A DNA stretch of 64,000 nucleotides from Chrysomallon squamiferum. Its lineage: Eukaryota; Mollusca; Gastropoda; Neomphalida; Peltospiridae. Under the pieces are notes generated by a model. The model made no database searches, was not told the origin of the DNA, and was given only the letters and a program-made list of their open reading frames with translations. The stretch spans positions 23,005,255 through 23,069,254 of the forward strand of contig CM022670.1 of the NCBI GenBank assembly GCA_012295275.1, given 5' to 3'. Position 1 is the stretch's first letter; the number at the start of each line of letters is the position of its first letter. The position numbers and the translations under genes are program-made. Of this stretch, positions 29,597-41,524 are shown piece by piece.

Positions 29597-30231
29597 CAAA
29601 TACATACATATAAAATGTATATACATAATAAATATACACACACACACACACACATACATAGCTGTCTGAGTATATTCATACATACAGACACATTCATTCA
29701 GATGTACCTAATGTAAAAATGATATCATTCTGGAGGATATTTTAACTGTGGTATGCGTATTTAAATTAGATACATCTGTATTTATGAACATGTCTGTATG
29801 AACATGTCTGTGTGTATGAACGTACTAGTGCATCTATATACGCGTGTAAGTATACATATATGTATGTGCGCATATATATGAATGTATGTATATATACACA
29901 CACACATATACATACATATACACATATATGTTTGTATGTATGTGTGTGTGCATATGTATTTATATGTATGTGTATATGTGTAATATTAAATTCTGATATA
30001 ATACTCTACTTTGTTAAGAAAAACCAAGTGGCTGAGTGATGCTATATATGTAACAATACTGCATGAATAAACAGTATTTTCAAAAGTACTTTTAAATTTT
30101 TTGTTATCAAAGCAACTACACAGAAAAAATAAATAAAGTGCCATTTTTTCCAAATCTGCACAGTGGCATTTCTTCGGGGTGCCATTTTTTTCCGAGTGCC
30201 ATTTTTTTCAGTGCCATTTTTTCCGTACCCC
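29189..30231. mobile_element. Foldback-like inverted-repeat DNA transposon with 8-bp target duplication
   Basis: Arms 29189-29458 and 29968-30231 are inverted copies of one another with small differences. For example, the left arm CATCACTCAGCCACTTGGTT matches the inverted right arm exactly. The element is bounded by the direct repeat CTGGGATG at 29181-29188 and 30232-30239, an 8-bp TSD. Each terminus carries several iterations of a GGAAAAAATGGCA(C) motif. The 509-bp loop is (TA)n, (CA)n and (TG)n with no reading frame of substance. An 8-bp TSD would suit a hAT-related non-autonomous element; the long arms with iterated ends resemble foldback elements. No transposase is present. Confidence 0.88.
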
Positions 30232-30239
30232 CTGGGATG

Positions 30240-32930
30240 ATATTAGCAAAAAGCTAGCTGTATCAACTTGTTCATCCACATGGACATGGGTAAGCTGGCT
30301 ATGATCCGTACAGAATGCTGAATATCAACACTAGTCTGTCTTCAATCACTGACTACTGGGTTAACTGCTGGATGTGCTAAACCTTTTTATAACACAGAGT
30401 CTTAAAACGTTACTTTGAAAACAGTTTAACGACTGATCACGTAAATTCGTATGTAGCTGAGATCTGAAAATTAAATAAATCTGAAACGTAATTTAACTGT
30501 CTGATGTACGAATTGTCTCGTGGTTTGCAGCTCTGAAATACGTTTTCTGTTGTACACGCAGACTGTTTAGCAACATAGATTTGTAAAATTATTTACTTTC
30601 AGTAAAGATTTGATGTTGTAAACTCTTATTCTTTGGTAGCATAGAGGTGTAAACTGGGCTGCACTGAAAACAAATTTGCTACTGCACTTGTAAAATTCTT
30701 TACTAACATACAATGGTAGAATATGTTATATTGAAAACAGATTTAATGTTGTAAACCCATTCTTCAGAAGAATGTAGTTGTAAACAGTTTGAAAACAATA
30801 GGAAATACAAATCAAAGTTGTTATTTTATTCAATAAAAAATATTTATTCGTAAATATATAAATATTTATTGTATTTATTTTAAAAATATATATGTACACA
30901 AAAACCTAAATAATAAATTTTAAAATGTGTTTTTTTGTAAAATATATATATATTTATTTCTTTAATTATTTTTATTTTCCTCTCTTATTTAAAAAAAATT
31001 CCTGATAATATTTGTTGAAATATTAATTAATTAATTAATTAATTAATTTGTTTGTTTATTTATTTGTCTTTTTTTTTTTTTTTTGGTCGTTTGTTTATTT
31101 TCGGTTGTATATGTGCGTGTGTGTTTTATTCCTCAGAAAAGTGTGTAGATTTCCGGATTTGTATATCCTTTTTATCTGCTCTTAATGAGGTATATATATT
31201 TTTTTCTCTATTAGTTACCTTCGTTCAGAACACGAATCTAAAAATGACAGCTATATCTAATACAAGATTATAATATTAATAAAATGCGCATGTGTGTATC
31301 AAGTTGAACAAATTTCTGAGAAAAAAAAAAGCAACGAGAAACCAAAACAACAGAAAAACATCATAGCTTGAAGGTTAGGCCGTTAATAGGAATACTTGTT
31401 AGGGATATGACATGTCAGAGTATAATAATACTACTGATACTAACACTAATATTAATTTTAATAATACACACACCACCACCACCACCACCAACAACAACAA
31501 TTACAGCAGTGGTAGTAGCTGTATTAATAAAGTTGTATTAACAGTGGTAGTAGCAGCAGTTTCAGTAATAATGATAATAATAATAAATACGTGTAACAAC
31601 AACAATATTAATAGTTGTATTAGTAGTGTTAGCTATTTGAGCAAATTTTAATAGTAACAATAGTAATTGTTGTAACTGTTTAGAAACTATAATAAAATTA
31701 ATAAGTGACAAATCTAATTCCTTAACAACATCTGCTGCTGCTGCTGCTACTACTACTACCACTACTACTACTACTATACTACCTGTTATTCACTCATTCT
31801 TGTTTTGTTTTTTCTTGTTGTGTATTTTTACTTGGTTTCACTGTAGAAACGTTGAAATGTAAATCAACGACTGGTAATTTCGACAAAAAACACACAAATT
31901 TATGGTTATGCGACGAGGCGTGAAGAGATCAAAATCGAGGAATCCCAACATTAACAAAAGACTACAGTAATATTATGATAATGATGATGATAAAATAATA
32001 ATATTAATAATGATGACGATGATAATAATAACATTAAATAATGATGATGAGGAGGAAAATGATGATTAGTTTCATTCAAATAGAAAACATTAGTAATCAG
32101 TACATTAGTACGTTCATTTCTTCGTAAGAATCATGTGTTAACTGTTTTAATTGTATGGACAGATCTCTTAATGTCATTAAGCTTAACAAGATTTGCAGTT
32201 AGTTAGTTTTGGTATTTTTTAATTCAGTCTTTGTTTGCTGGTCTTTAATTTAAAAATAACAATGAACTGAAAAACAAATGTTAAACTAGAGGGCAAAAAT
32301 ATCTGAGTACAGCTTTGAAAGTTTGGAATCGCTTTTTAACAAACAAATATTACACCTGGCCAAACCTGATCATTTTTATACCCATTCATTATTGCCGTTA
32401 GGAGAAAGATAACGTATAGCAAATTTTAAAACGAAAAGCTATCAAATTTCTTTTTACTGCCGCTATTATTGCTGTTTTAAATCACTGTTAACATTTCGTG
32501 TATAATATCTTCTCATTACTATCTATGTTTGACTTAGTGTTAGCGCTGTTATTAAATGGCAGTTAACCGTGTACATTGTTTTCATGGCCTTTACGCTGTC
32601 TTACACTCTAGCGTTTTTATGTATAACTGCATTTTATTGTTTTACATGTACAGTTTCAGTTCAATTTCTCTTTTACCAATATACGTAAAGTTCAGTTTTT
32701 GTTTTTGTTTTTAATGATATGTTGTTTTATGTGTGATTATAGTATCTCTGTGATGCAAAAATAATTCCTTTTTTGAACAATAAAGTATTATCTTGTTTTG
32801 ACTTGCGTCGACACGAGATTTCCTCAAACATTTTCACTAACATTTTTACTTTAAGCTTTCTTATTCGCCTTTCTTTTAAGAAAATGTTGTCTGTTCTGTG
32901 TCATTAACCTTCGGTTATTGCCTTGTTTTA
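30240..32930. other. AT-rich stretch without a recognised gene
   Basis: Short AT and trinucleotide repeats occur at about 31420-31790. At 32779-32784 an AATAAA is followed by a T/G-rich stretch, a possible transcript 3' end. No coding exon is recognised. Confidence 0.4.
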
Positions 32931-32933
32931 CAG

Positions 32934-33215
32934 CGTCGTCGTCGTCATCATCATCATCATCATCATCATTCCCATTATATAAGGCAACATCTTAGCAACA
33001 GCCTTCGTACAGATCGGATTGTCTACGACAGCGGACTGTCTCGGATTGTCTACGACAGCGGACTGTCTCGGATTAACATACTTAACAATATGTCGCGTGG
33101 TCGACGTCGTGGCCTACGCAGTTTTTAAATTGTATGTGTTGCAAAATCCCAGGTTCCCGAACAGTATGCCCTGGACATATGTGCTTGCATCTTCAGAGAA
33201 TTGTTGCATGTTTGA
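32934..33215 (+). ncRNA. Possible terminal exon of a plus-strand transcript, coding status unclear
   Basis: It starts after an acceptor-like pyrimidine run ending TTTTACAG and ends near AATAAA (about 33217-33222) followed by a T/G-rich stretch. It contains a CGT/CAT trinucleotide run and a 27-base tandem duplication (GGATTGTCTACGACAGCGGA core, about 33017-33070). The short open frame ends in GRRRGLRSF. No upstream exon was found, so this may be a non-coding RNA exon or chance. Confidence 0.2.
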
Positions 33216-33222
33216 AATAAAT

Positions 33223-33277
33223 GTAATTGTCTTGTTTGTGTAATATATGTTTGTATGTAGGTTTGTATAAATGTATG

Positions 33278-33316
<39 letters not shown>

Positions 33317-34790
33317 ACGTATGTCAGTATGTATTTTTCCTTTAGAAACAATTTGAATTAATTTTTAATATAACATTTCGTGATGTATTATTTATTTAAA
33401 TTACAGCTGAAAAGTAAAATCTGAAAGGCTTTGCTACCTTTATTTTATATCGATTTGTCTAAAAAAAAAAAAATAATAATAATAAGTTACCAACAAATGA
33501 ACAAAAATAATACACACAGAATAAAGAAACACAATTATATTTTAAAATATTTAAATTTGATTGAATAATCTTTCAAATTACGAAAACATGTCTTTCTTCT
33601 ACACTGTATTTGTTTATGAGTTTTGAGCGAAATTCAGAGAAGATAATCAAGGTGGGTAAGTGTTACATATATAGAATGACACGTTTTTTTGCAGTCTGTG
33701 CGTTTACTATTTTAAGATTTAATTCTGAGACCTGCAGGCTCAGTTTGTTGTCTGGCGCATTCAGAGTCGTGGTATTTTCAGTCTTATCCTGACTTTCTTT
33801 GTTTCTATTGTAATATAAAAATTAATGGTTAGCGTTGTGACGTTAAAGTGTCCTTGAAAACTGAAATGTCATTTGTTTTCTAGCATCAGTTCAGTCTCTT
33901 TGTGAGTTACTAGTACTGATCCGTGAATACTCATTCTTAAATTAAGAAATACATACGTGTACATATATTCACACACTTATGTACAGACACACACACGCAC
34001 ACACACACGGACACACCTACGTACACATATCTTCGTCACATACAAAAATAGATAAATACATATATACATACATACATACATACGTACATGCATACATACA
34101 TACATACATACAAATATACACACAAATACACCAATATATTAAGTAAATCAGGTCAGCTTTATCAAGATTTATTTTTTATTTCAAAATTTGAACCTGATTA
34201 TCCGTGCGTCTCCATTATTTAATTGTTTTTTGTTTTTTTGTTTTTTTTTAAATTCATCATCAATAACTCTCTAAATTAGATCTCCAACAGTTCCATCTTA
34301 ACTGTCAGATTATAGCTAGGTTTGGTGTATGTTTAACTTTGATGCGGTCAAACCCACAAGTGGTGTATTTCAGATTCTGGACAATAAACCATATTTCAGT
34401 CTGGCATTTCTTCATTAAGCTGTATTGATTTTATTACTTAAGTATTAAATGTCATGTCAAACAGTTTGGTCAGTTTCTGCATGGTAAATAAGTAAGAGGT
34501 ATTAACTCTGTCTTACATCTTCTTGTCAAAAACAAAACAACAAAAAAATATATATATTGGAGTTTACTAAAATGTATGCTGAATGTATATATATACGTAC
34601 ATGTATTATACACACGTACACCCAGAGAAATATCCTTGATGGAATAGCTTTTATAAGTAATAGATAATGCATTAATACAAGCATAAATAATTGAATGAAA
34701 CAGATATGCACAGTGGAACAATATAATTTAATCACTCATCTCAAAGTAATTATGCACGTTAATTAAAATCAGAATGTCGAGAGACAATGA
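33223..34790. other. AT-rich stretch with TG and CA/CATA repeats
   Basis: (TG)n-(TATG)n lies at about 33275-33325 and (CA)n/(CATA)n at about 33960-34120. No gene is recognised. Confidence 0.45.
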
Positions 34791-34794
34791 TGCT

Positions 34795-34796
<2 letters not shown>

Positions 34797-34866
<70 letters not shown>
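34797..34866. repeat. (CA)n-(TA)n compound microsatellite
   Basis: About 54 bases of CA followed by about 16 of TA, directly upstream of the GC-richer island at 34880. Confidence 0.93.
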
Positions 34867-34867
<1 letters not shown>

Positions 34868-34879
34868 TCATCAACGCAC

Positions 34880-35225
34880 AAGACCTGTTGATAAAACAGC
34901 TCAGGTGTGCTTCGATCTCTAAATCACGATATCGACTATTTCAGAACCGTGGCGCACACACTACGACGGCTCGACGTATTTACTCCTTCCTCGGCGCTAC
35001 TCCGGGCAGGCTGGTGCTACGACAGCTAACCAGAGTCACCAAGTCGGCTGCTAGCCTTTCTGGCACGGACGAGTGGGTGCGCAAAAGCAGAGTACGGAAA
35101 ACAGTCACCTGAGCTCGACGCAGAAGAGACTAATCGAGACTATAAGCGGCTATTATCGAACTCGGGCGCGCCGTCACAGACGGAAACTTGCGAGCAGTAA
35201 CGGTAAATGCTGATAAATGAAATCT
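34880..35225. promoter_or_regulatory. CpG-containing island, candidate promoter or 5' UTR
   Basis: This is the most GC- and CpG-rich patch for many kilobases (GGGCGCGCC, CGGCGC, GACGGCTCGACG). It lies just upstream of a short ORF with a strong splice donor at 35446. No convincing TATA box or long coding frame is seen; the plus-strand frame running through the CA repeat into it is not believed. A promoter or first non-coding exon is the best reading. Confidence 0.35.
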
Positions 35226-35354
35226 ACTGTAACAACATGGCTTTCTGTCTAATGAGATATGAGGAGACGAGTTAAATTAAGTGATGGGCACCGTACCTTG
35301 ATGTGCTGTTCTTAATGAAGGGGTTGGATTTATTGTTTGTGAGCTTTATACATC

Positions 35355-35446
35355 ATGAAACATCTGGATAAATCGCAAGCTATGTTGATAGAAAACTTAA
35401 GAGTTATCTCGGAGTACCGTCGAAAGTCCATTGCGGAAAATACAAG
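35355..35446 (+). CDS. Candidate first coding exon (31 codons) with strong donor
   Basis: ATG at 35355 opens a frame MKHLDKSQAMLIENLR... to a donor CAAG|GTAAGT at 35446/35447, leaving two bases (phase 2). An in-frame TGA stands four codons before the ATG, so this is a genuine first Met if translated. Base composition is less AT-rich than the flanks and residues are mixed and hydrophilic. No domain is recognised and no continuing exon was found downstream, so the gene may extend across long introns or beyond the window. Confidence 0.35.
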
Positions 35447-35449
35447 GTA

Positions 35450-37830
35450 AGTTTGTCTGTTATATTGACAAAAAAAAAATTATATAAGTAATTGTGTAAG
35501 ATAAATAAAATGTAATTTAAAAAAGAGAGAAAAAAAAAGAAAAAAAAGAAAAAAGGAACGAAGCATAATATAACTAAGTGCATACAGTTAGCTTTGACAA
35601 TGACATCAGAACTGCATTTAATCATGCTAATAGAACCCTTTTTCAATGTAATTAAAGTAATGTAGGCCCATTTAAGTACATCAGCTGTTGTTTTACAAAG
35701 ACAAATCAGTGTGTGTTATTTTGTCTCGTAAACATATATAGACGTGTGCAAAGATTGTTTTTTTTTTTTCTACACTTTTATGAGGAAAAGGAATTTAACA
35801 AACAGACACGAAAGCGAAGCAGGGAAATGGGAAATGACGGTTGAAATCACGTCATCGCACCTGCACTTTTGTTGAACTGCGTGCCTGAATTAAGTCTGCA
35901 TTAACAAATTTATTTAGCATTATTCATCAGTTAGCATAATATGTCGCTTCCATACTGGTGTATTCAACTTGTTCAGTATTTCTCTATTTGCTTTCGAATC
36001 ACGTTCTTAAAATTTCCTGTGTTCAACTCTGATCAAGTTTCAGTCACAAACTTAAAGGAGAGAAGAAAAAAAAAAAAAAAGAAAAGAAAAGAGAAAAAAA
36101 GAAAGAAAAAAGAAAAGAAAAAGAAATTAAAAACAAAAAAAAAAAATGGAAAAAAAAATCTAAAAATGAAATAAACTGCATACAGATTCGTTTTGTGTCA
36201 GCGTGCACACTTTGAACTGTTTTGTTAGGTGATATGTATTTAACCGCCTCACTGTTCTTTTTGTTTGTTTCCTTTTAACGTAAGAAGATTATTCCAAGCA
36301 TAAGTCACAATCGCATATTTTTTCTATTTTTTTTTTTTTTAATGAAAGTGATCGTTCAATTTTATATTAAAAAAATAAAAATTACTATTTTTTATAACTG
36401 TCTGCTTAAAAATACAAAATATCAAAGAAAAGAACCCGTCAGATCCGCCCGAAGAACACACACACATATACAGACAATAAAACAAGTCGCTGAAGTTTCC
36501 AAGTCCAGAAGTGTGACAGCTGAATACGTCAAACAACGTTTAATGTGATCTTTCTCGTCCTAAAAATTGTTATTTAAAAAGCAGTATTTTAATTTCATGA
36601 TTAAAACTAGCTTCTACAAATTTCAAGTTCTGAAGTTATTAACAGAAAAGGCACTGAAAAAAAAAAAAAAAGTTGTTTGACATTTTAAATAAGTAACTTT
36701 CTAGATGAAGACTTTCCTTAGAAGCTCTTTAATAAGAATCACGTACAGTTTGATATGACTTCCATAACAGCTGGAGCAGTACGTTATCATTAGTATTATT
36801 CATTTTGAAATCCCACGTTTTCATAGATTATGGTCTGGATTTCCAAAGTAAAGTTAATTACTCCATAAATGGTTTACAATTTCTATTTTTCAACTGTTTC
36901 ACTTTCCACCCTTCATATTTTTCTCTTTATAAGATTAGCTGTATCGTGTTTTGTATACGAACATATATATATTGTAGTTAGATTCGGTACTTATTTTCGT
37001 AAAAGGTAATTTGATATATTAGAAATGTTTCAGATTTAATTTACAGGTCTAAAATATTAAATAAGTGGTCATATTAACGTTCCACGTTTATAGCAATATA
37101 CACCCCTCTATCTTTCTTTTTCTCACCATCTCCTTCTTTAGTGCTCTTTCAGTTTGCCACTGTCTCTCTTTCAATAAAACTTAATTCATATTTCTTATTA
37201 ATATTTTCTCTAGCCTTTTAATGTATTTGCCTTTTTTTTCATTACTATTATTTTTATAATCAATAACCTCTGGACCATCCAAATGTTATCTAACATTGTG
37301 TATTATAATTTCTGTTTTCATACTGCGAAGGAAAACATTATTATTAACATAAAGGAGACTATTGAAGTTAATATCTCAGTGACATGAAAGCAAGCGATCG
37401 AGAAACGCATTACTAAAACACATCTTACCGGAGATTATTAATAGTTAAAATCTACTTAATCTTTACGTTAAAACTGATTTTTGTTCTGGCTGATGAAGAA
37501 AAAAGATGCTGTTAGACCTGAGTTAATTGTTAAAAGATGGTTTCATTAAGGCAGTGACTGTAGGTAAACAGACTTTACCTTATTCACTTATTTATTTTCA
37601 GCAGTGAAAATTACGAGACGATATCTCTTCCTTTACTTGTGTCAACGTTTAACCACCAATGCGTGTATGCTACACTAAGTCTGAAACTAATTCGAAAGAA
37701 GAAACCGTTTTGACAATAAATACAAATTACACAAGACGAAATTCAAGTCTGATATTTTCTACAAGTGCACACTGAATTAGAATTTATGCAGTTCTCGTGA
37801 AAGCAAATTGTACTTTACGTAGTGAACACC
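35450..37830. other. Gene-poor, possible first intron
   Basis: A purine-rich (A with G) tract spans about 36060-36170 and poly(A) about 36657-36672. A short frame at 36473-36546 after an acceptor-like CATATACAG was considered but does not join in phase to the exon at 35446. Confidence 0.4.
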
Positions 37831-37838
37831 TAATTGCC

Positions 37839-37925
37839 ATGGCGGGCAGTTCCACGCGATCCAGCAGACGACACTGGCAAGTCGCACGTAATTATATTTC
37901 ATCGAGTATGTTACCTGAGTGCTAA
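37839..37925 (+). CDS. Small ORF (28 aa) in a GC-richer patch
   Basis: ATG at 37839 in a favourable context (GCCATGG) encodes 28 residues, MAGSSTRSSRRHW..., rich in Ser and Arg, stopping at 37923-37925. The patch 37830-37925 is clearly richer in GC than its surroundings. It may be a conserved regulatory segment or an upstream ORF rather than a protein gene. Confidence 0.15.
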   Translation: MAGSSTRSSRRHWQVARNYISSSMLPEC

Positions 37926-38203
37926 TAAATTTCTATTCTCTTCCGAGATGGTTAGACTAGTTAATTAATTTATCAATTCTCTTACGTATTCTACACTTTG
38001 CATGTGACATAACAAGGGAAGGAAAAAAAAACACGCAAAAAACCCCAATAAGAGTGAATTACACTGTCAACTAGTGGCTCCTGCCTGGTCTGCCTGACTG
38101 ACTAGAAGTGAGCCAGAATTACTAACAACTTGCTAACTCACTGTTGAGCAAGTCTGAGTTTATTGGAGGCTATACCGACACGAGACTCTTTTAATATTAA
38201 AAC

Positions 38204-38323
38204 ATGGATGACGACTTCATCGTGGTCATTAATGATAAGAAATCGATGGCGTTGTCTCAGGGTGTCACTCAAATACTAATAAAGCACGCTGCAGCGACTG
38301 TTGGGGATATTAAGAAAATATGA
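38204..38323 (+). CDS. Small ORF (39 aa), MDDDFIVVI...
   Basis: ATG at 38204 (context AACATGG) opens 39 codons to TGA at 38321-38323. The peptide begins MDDDFIVVINDKK and has an acidic start, a hydrophobic middle and a Lys-rich end. Composition is less AT-rich than the flanks. No homologue is recognised. It could be a short protein, an upstream ORF or a conserved non-coding element. Confidence 0.2.
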   Translation: MDDDFIVVINDKKSMALSQGVTQILIKHAAATVGDIKKI

Positions 38324-38329
38324 ATGTTA

Positions 38330-38571
38330 CATAATCAACTCTGTAATCTATCATCTCAAAACTGAACTTCTGCTTCCTCGGAATTCATCTGCATATAAAT
38401 GAATACTAGACACGAACATTTTAAACTTTTAATTTATTCATGTAATTTGTTGTAACTCAGTGATTAGGAATATTCGAATACTTAGATATTTTTTTTTTTT
38501 TCTCTCTCTCTCTGCTCTCTGAGCTATTTCCCAATACAGCAATTCATAGTGATTGGCTTGTCAGTACTGTT

Positions 38572-38614
<43 letters not shown>

Positions 38615-39497
38615 TCTGTAAAAAAACCAACTACATTCAAATTTCCTTTCATATCATTATTATGACTGTTAATAATCGTTTGTATTAAAATATGTCGACA
38701 TCAGTTCATTGACGTTAACTCGTCGTTTCACCGAGTCTTACAACGGAGCTGTTTGTGTTTGACGACGTAGACTGATGATATCTGTCTTTAATACCCGCTA
38801 CTTTGACAAACAGTGGACGCTAGTTGCGTTTACACACATGTTCGGCTGTTAGACGTGTCACACAAAGCAACGGAACAGATCAGCCTTGTTAGAAAGTCCA
38901 CTGAGTTTCAGATAAATGCAGGTAGATCGAGTTCTTGCATGATGCTGAAGATCTAGTTAACAGTACGGAATGTCTCGGAGAGAAAAAAAAAAGAGAACAA
39001 ATAGAGGAAAAAACGACATTACCATTTTACGTGTTCTTTTCAGCTAGGCTGGGGAGTGAGGAAAAGAATGAGAGATCAATACACTTGAAAGCAAATGCTG
39101 GATGTTTTGCTAAGTGGTATTGCATGTCTCTGTCTTTTTACAAATGCATTCCATTTCTTTTAACTGGTGTTCCTGTCACTGTTTCACCAATCTTTAATGT
39201 TTAAAAAAGAATTCTTCCAGTAATGGTAACATAGGGGAAATTTGTTTTTAACACCATTTAGAAAATGGTCACAGTGATGAATAAATAACAGCAATAACTG
39301 ATAATAAATAAAAGCCATAAAATTCAACAAAAAAAAAATTAAAATAAATTAAAAATAAAATAAAATACAATAAAATTAAAAAAAAAAAAAATCTTAAAAC
39401 AAACCAAAAAAAAAAAAAAAATTTAAAAAGAAAGAAAAAAATAATAAATAACTAAACACATCCCATAAAAAAAGAGGAGAAAACAAAACAAAAAAGG

Positions 39498-39528
<31 letters not shown>

Positions 39529-39610
39529 AATTTTAAAACCGAATTAAAAACCCCCAGTTTATTCTTTTTCAAAGACATGAAAAGATCAGAGAACACGAAT
39601 TCAGAGAGCA
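38330..39610. other. Gene-poor stretch, A-rich in its second half
   Basis: (ATTT)n lies at about 38571-38615. A CpG-containing patch lies at about 38690-38900. The region 39310-39535 is very A-rich with runs up to about 26 A. A frame at 38935-39204 (+) has no splice support. Confidence 0.4.
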
Positions 39611-39617
39611 GAGAACA

Positions 39618-39911
39618 CTAATCCTTTCCTTGCTGGTGCAGATGGCCACGACGTTCTCGTGTACTGCTAATCCGACGTGAGCGAGGACGTTTAATACCGG
39701 CCGCGCTGGAAAGCCGCGGTTGTTGGGTGAAGAACGTCTCAGTCGTGATGGAACGTGCCGAGTTCAACACGTATTTAACGTCTTCACAACGACGCTCTTG
39801 CAATTGCTCGCCAGAGTTTTCCGATTGCGGCACATCCTGAATTTCACTTTGCCGTGTTCCTGTTTGACATAATCTAGACAGACGCAGATTATATACGACC
39901 ACTTTGTTCAT
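39618..39911 (-). CDS. Hypothetical single-exon protein, 97 aa, Arg-rich C-terminus
   Basis: The frame runs on the minus strand from ATG 39911 to a stop at 39620-39618. The sequence is less AT-rich and more CpG-rich than its surroundings, unlike most spurious frames here. A minus-strand AATAAA (plus-strand 39558-39563) follows about 55 bases after the stop and is followed by a T-rich minus-strand stretch. The product is hydrophilic, with many Gln, Ser and Arg and a basic tail (KRPRSRRISSTRERR), which could act as a nuclear-localisation signal. No domain or signal peptide is recognised and no splice sites were needed. Confidence 0.35.
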   Translation of the reverse strand: MNKVVVYNLRLSRLCQTGTRQSEIQDVPQSENSGEQLQERRCEDVKYVLNSARSITTETFFTQQPRLSSAAGIKRPRSRRISSTRERRGHLHQQGKD

Positions 39912-40515
39912 GTATATTTCGGCCCAGATAATAGATTCATTAATTCATTTTTTATTGATTGGTCAAGCGGTCAGTCTGAGTGGATATGTGCAACATCAGG
40001 AAGAAAACGTATTTGATATGAGTTAGTTCTGAAAGAGTTCTTCAAGACATTTATTGAAAGACTTTCAACATGTAATATTTCAGACAAACGAAGGCAAATT
40101 TGCGAAGAAGATGATAACAAACGAACAATTCACAAGATCATTGTCATTTATTAACGTAATTATTTTCACAACGTTGAATGCTTAAATACTTTCATTATTA
40201 TAAGCAATGACTTATTATACAACGACATCATGGTACGTTGGTTGTGATGTATTTATTTTTGAAGTAAATGTAAAAATATAATTATCAATATTCACACTGC
40301 CTTCAACAGACGATTGTCGTCCCAGTTCGTGTAAATAATTAAAAAATATAGATAGCAAAATCTCTAGAGAAAAATAATGCACATTTCATACCAATATCAG
40401 ACGATGTGCATCGATTCTGTTTTAATTATATTTCACTGGCACCGTAAATATACAAATATACAACGTATATGCATATACTCAGACGAACACACACCCACAC
40501 CCATACCCACACCCA

Positions 40516-40553
<38 letters not shown>

Positions 40554-41487
40554 CTAGATGTACTCTTAAGCGTATTTCTGTAGGCAGTTAGGTATTTGAG
40601 TATTTAGTAGTTTTTCGTTATCTTTATTTGTATGTATCTAAGCGTGTACGTATCGTCCTGCTAGGTTCAGCTACACAAAATCCAAACATACACGCGACGT
40701 TTGTGTGTACTTCACTATCTAATGGGGATGTAGAATAATTAGACGGTCACATAACCGCTAACTCCCACACCCGAAAACAACAACAACAACAAAACCAGAC
40801 TTTTATCTCTCATTTGGTTTTTCTCAGTTTCACTGACACACTGACTCAGCATATTTAAAAAAAAAAAAAAAAAACACACACACAAAAAAAAAAAGAAGAA
40901 AAAAAAAGAGAACAAAACAGTGTTTGGTGTATCGTTAAATGAAATAATTCTGCCTTTTACACACAAACACCAACACACAGAAAACGCATGTTTGAATTAG
41001 ATATATTAATATTGCATACGAATTCAAATATTGTGCGACATAACTGAATGAACTGTATTTAATTATAGCAAGTTCTTACTGAAGACATTTTTCATTTTCT
41101 TCGCGGTAGTTTTTGCCTCTGTTGTAAATGTCGAAATGCGCTCATGGCGTTTCTAATCTTGTGTCTGATGTGACTTAGAAGAACGGTTAATAATGTCAGC
41201 CGAGCTGATTCCACGTGTTCAGCTTATTTGTCCAGTCTTTATTTAGACAGAATTCCTCGTTTTTATTACAGCTGTTTTTCACTTGAATCATGAAATGGTA
41301 ATTAAATGTTTGATTCAGTATAATTGATTTCTAAGAAATGATGAGGTATCACAGACCTTATTTGGGATTCTATATTATGCATACGCAAAAACATAAACAT
41401 ACACATACATATACTAATATAAACACATAATTATATACACATATACACACATAAATGTATATACATTCAGACAGACAAATATACATC

Positions 41488-41524
<37 letters not shown>

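Noticed and set aside
34774-35112. A 112-codon plus-strand frame through the CA repeat into the CpG island
   Set aside because: The start lies before a microsatellite and the frame is His/Thr then Arg-rich without a domain. It is more likely a promoter or 5' UTR.
36473-36546. Candidate second exon for the gene starting at 35355
   Set aside because: The acceptor at CATATACAG does not match the phase-2 donor at 35446: joining gives an immediate stop.
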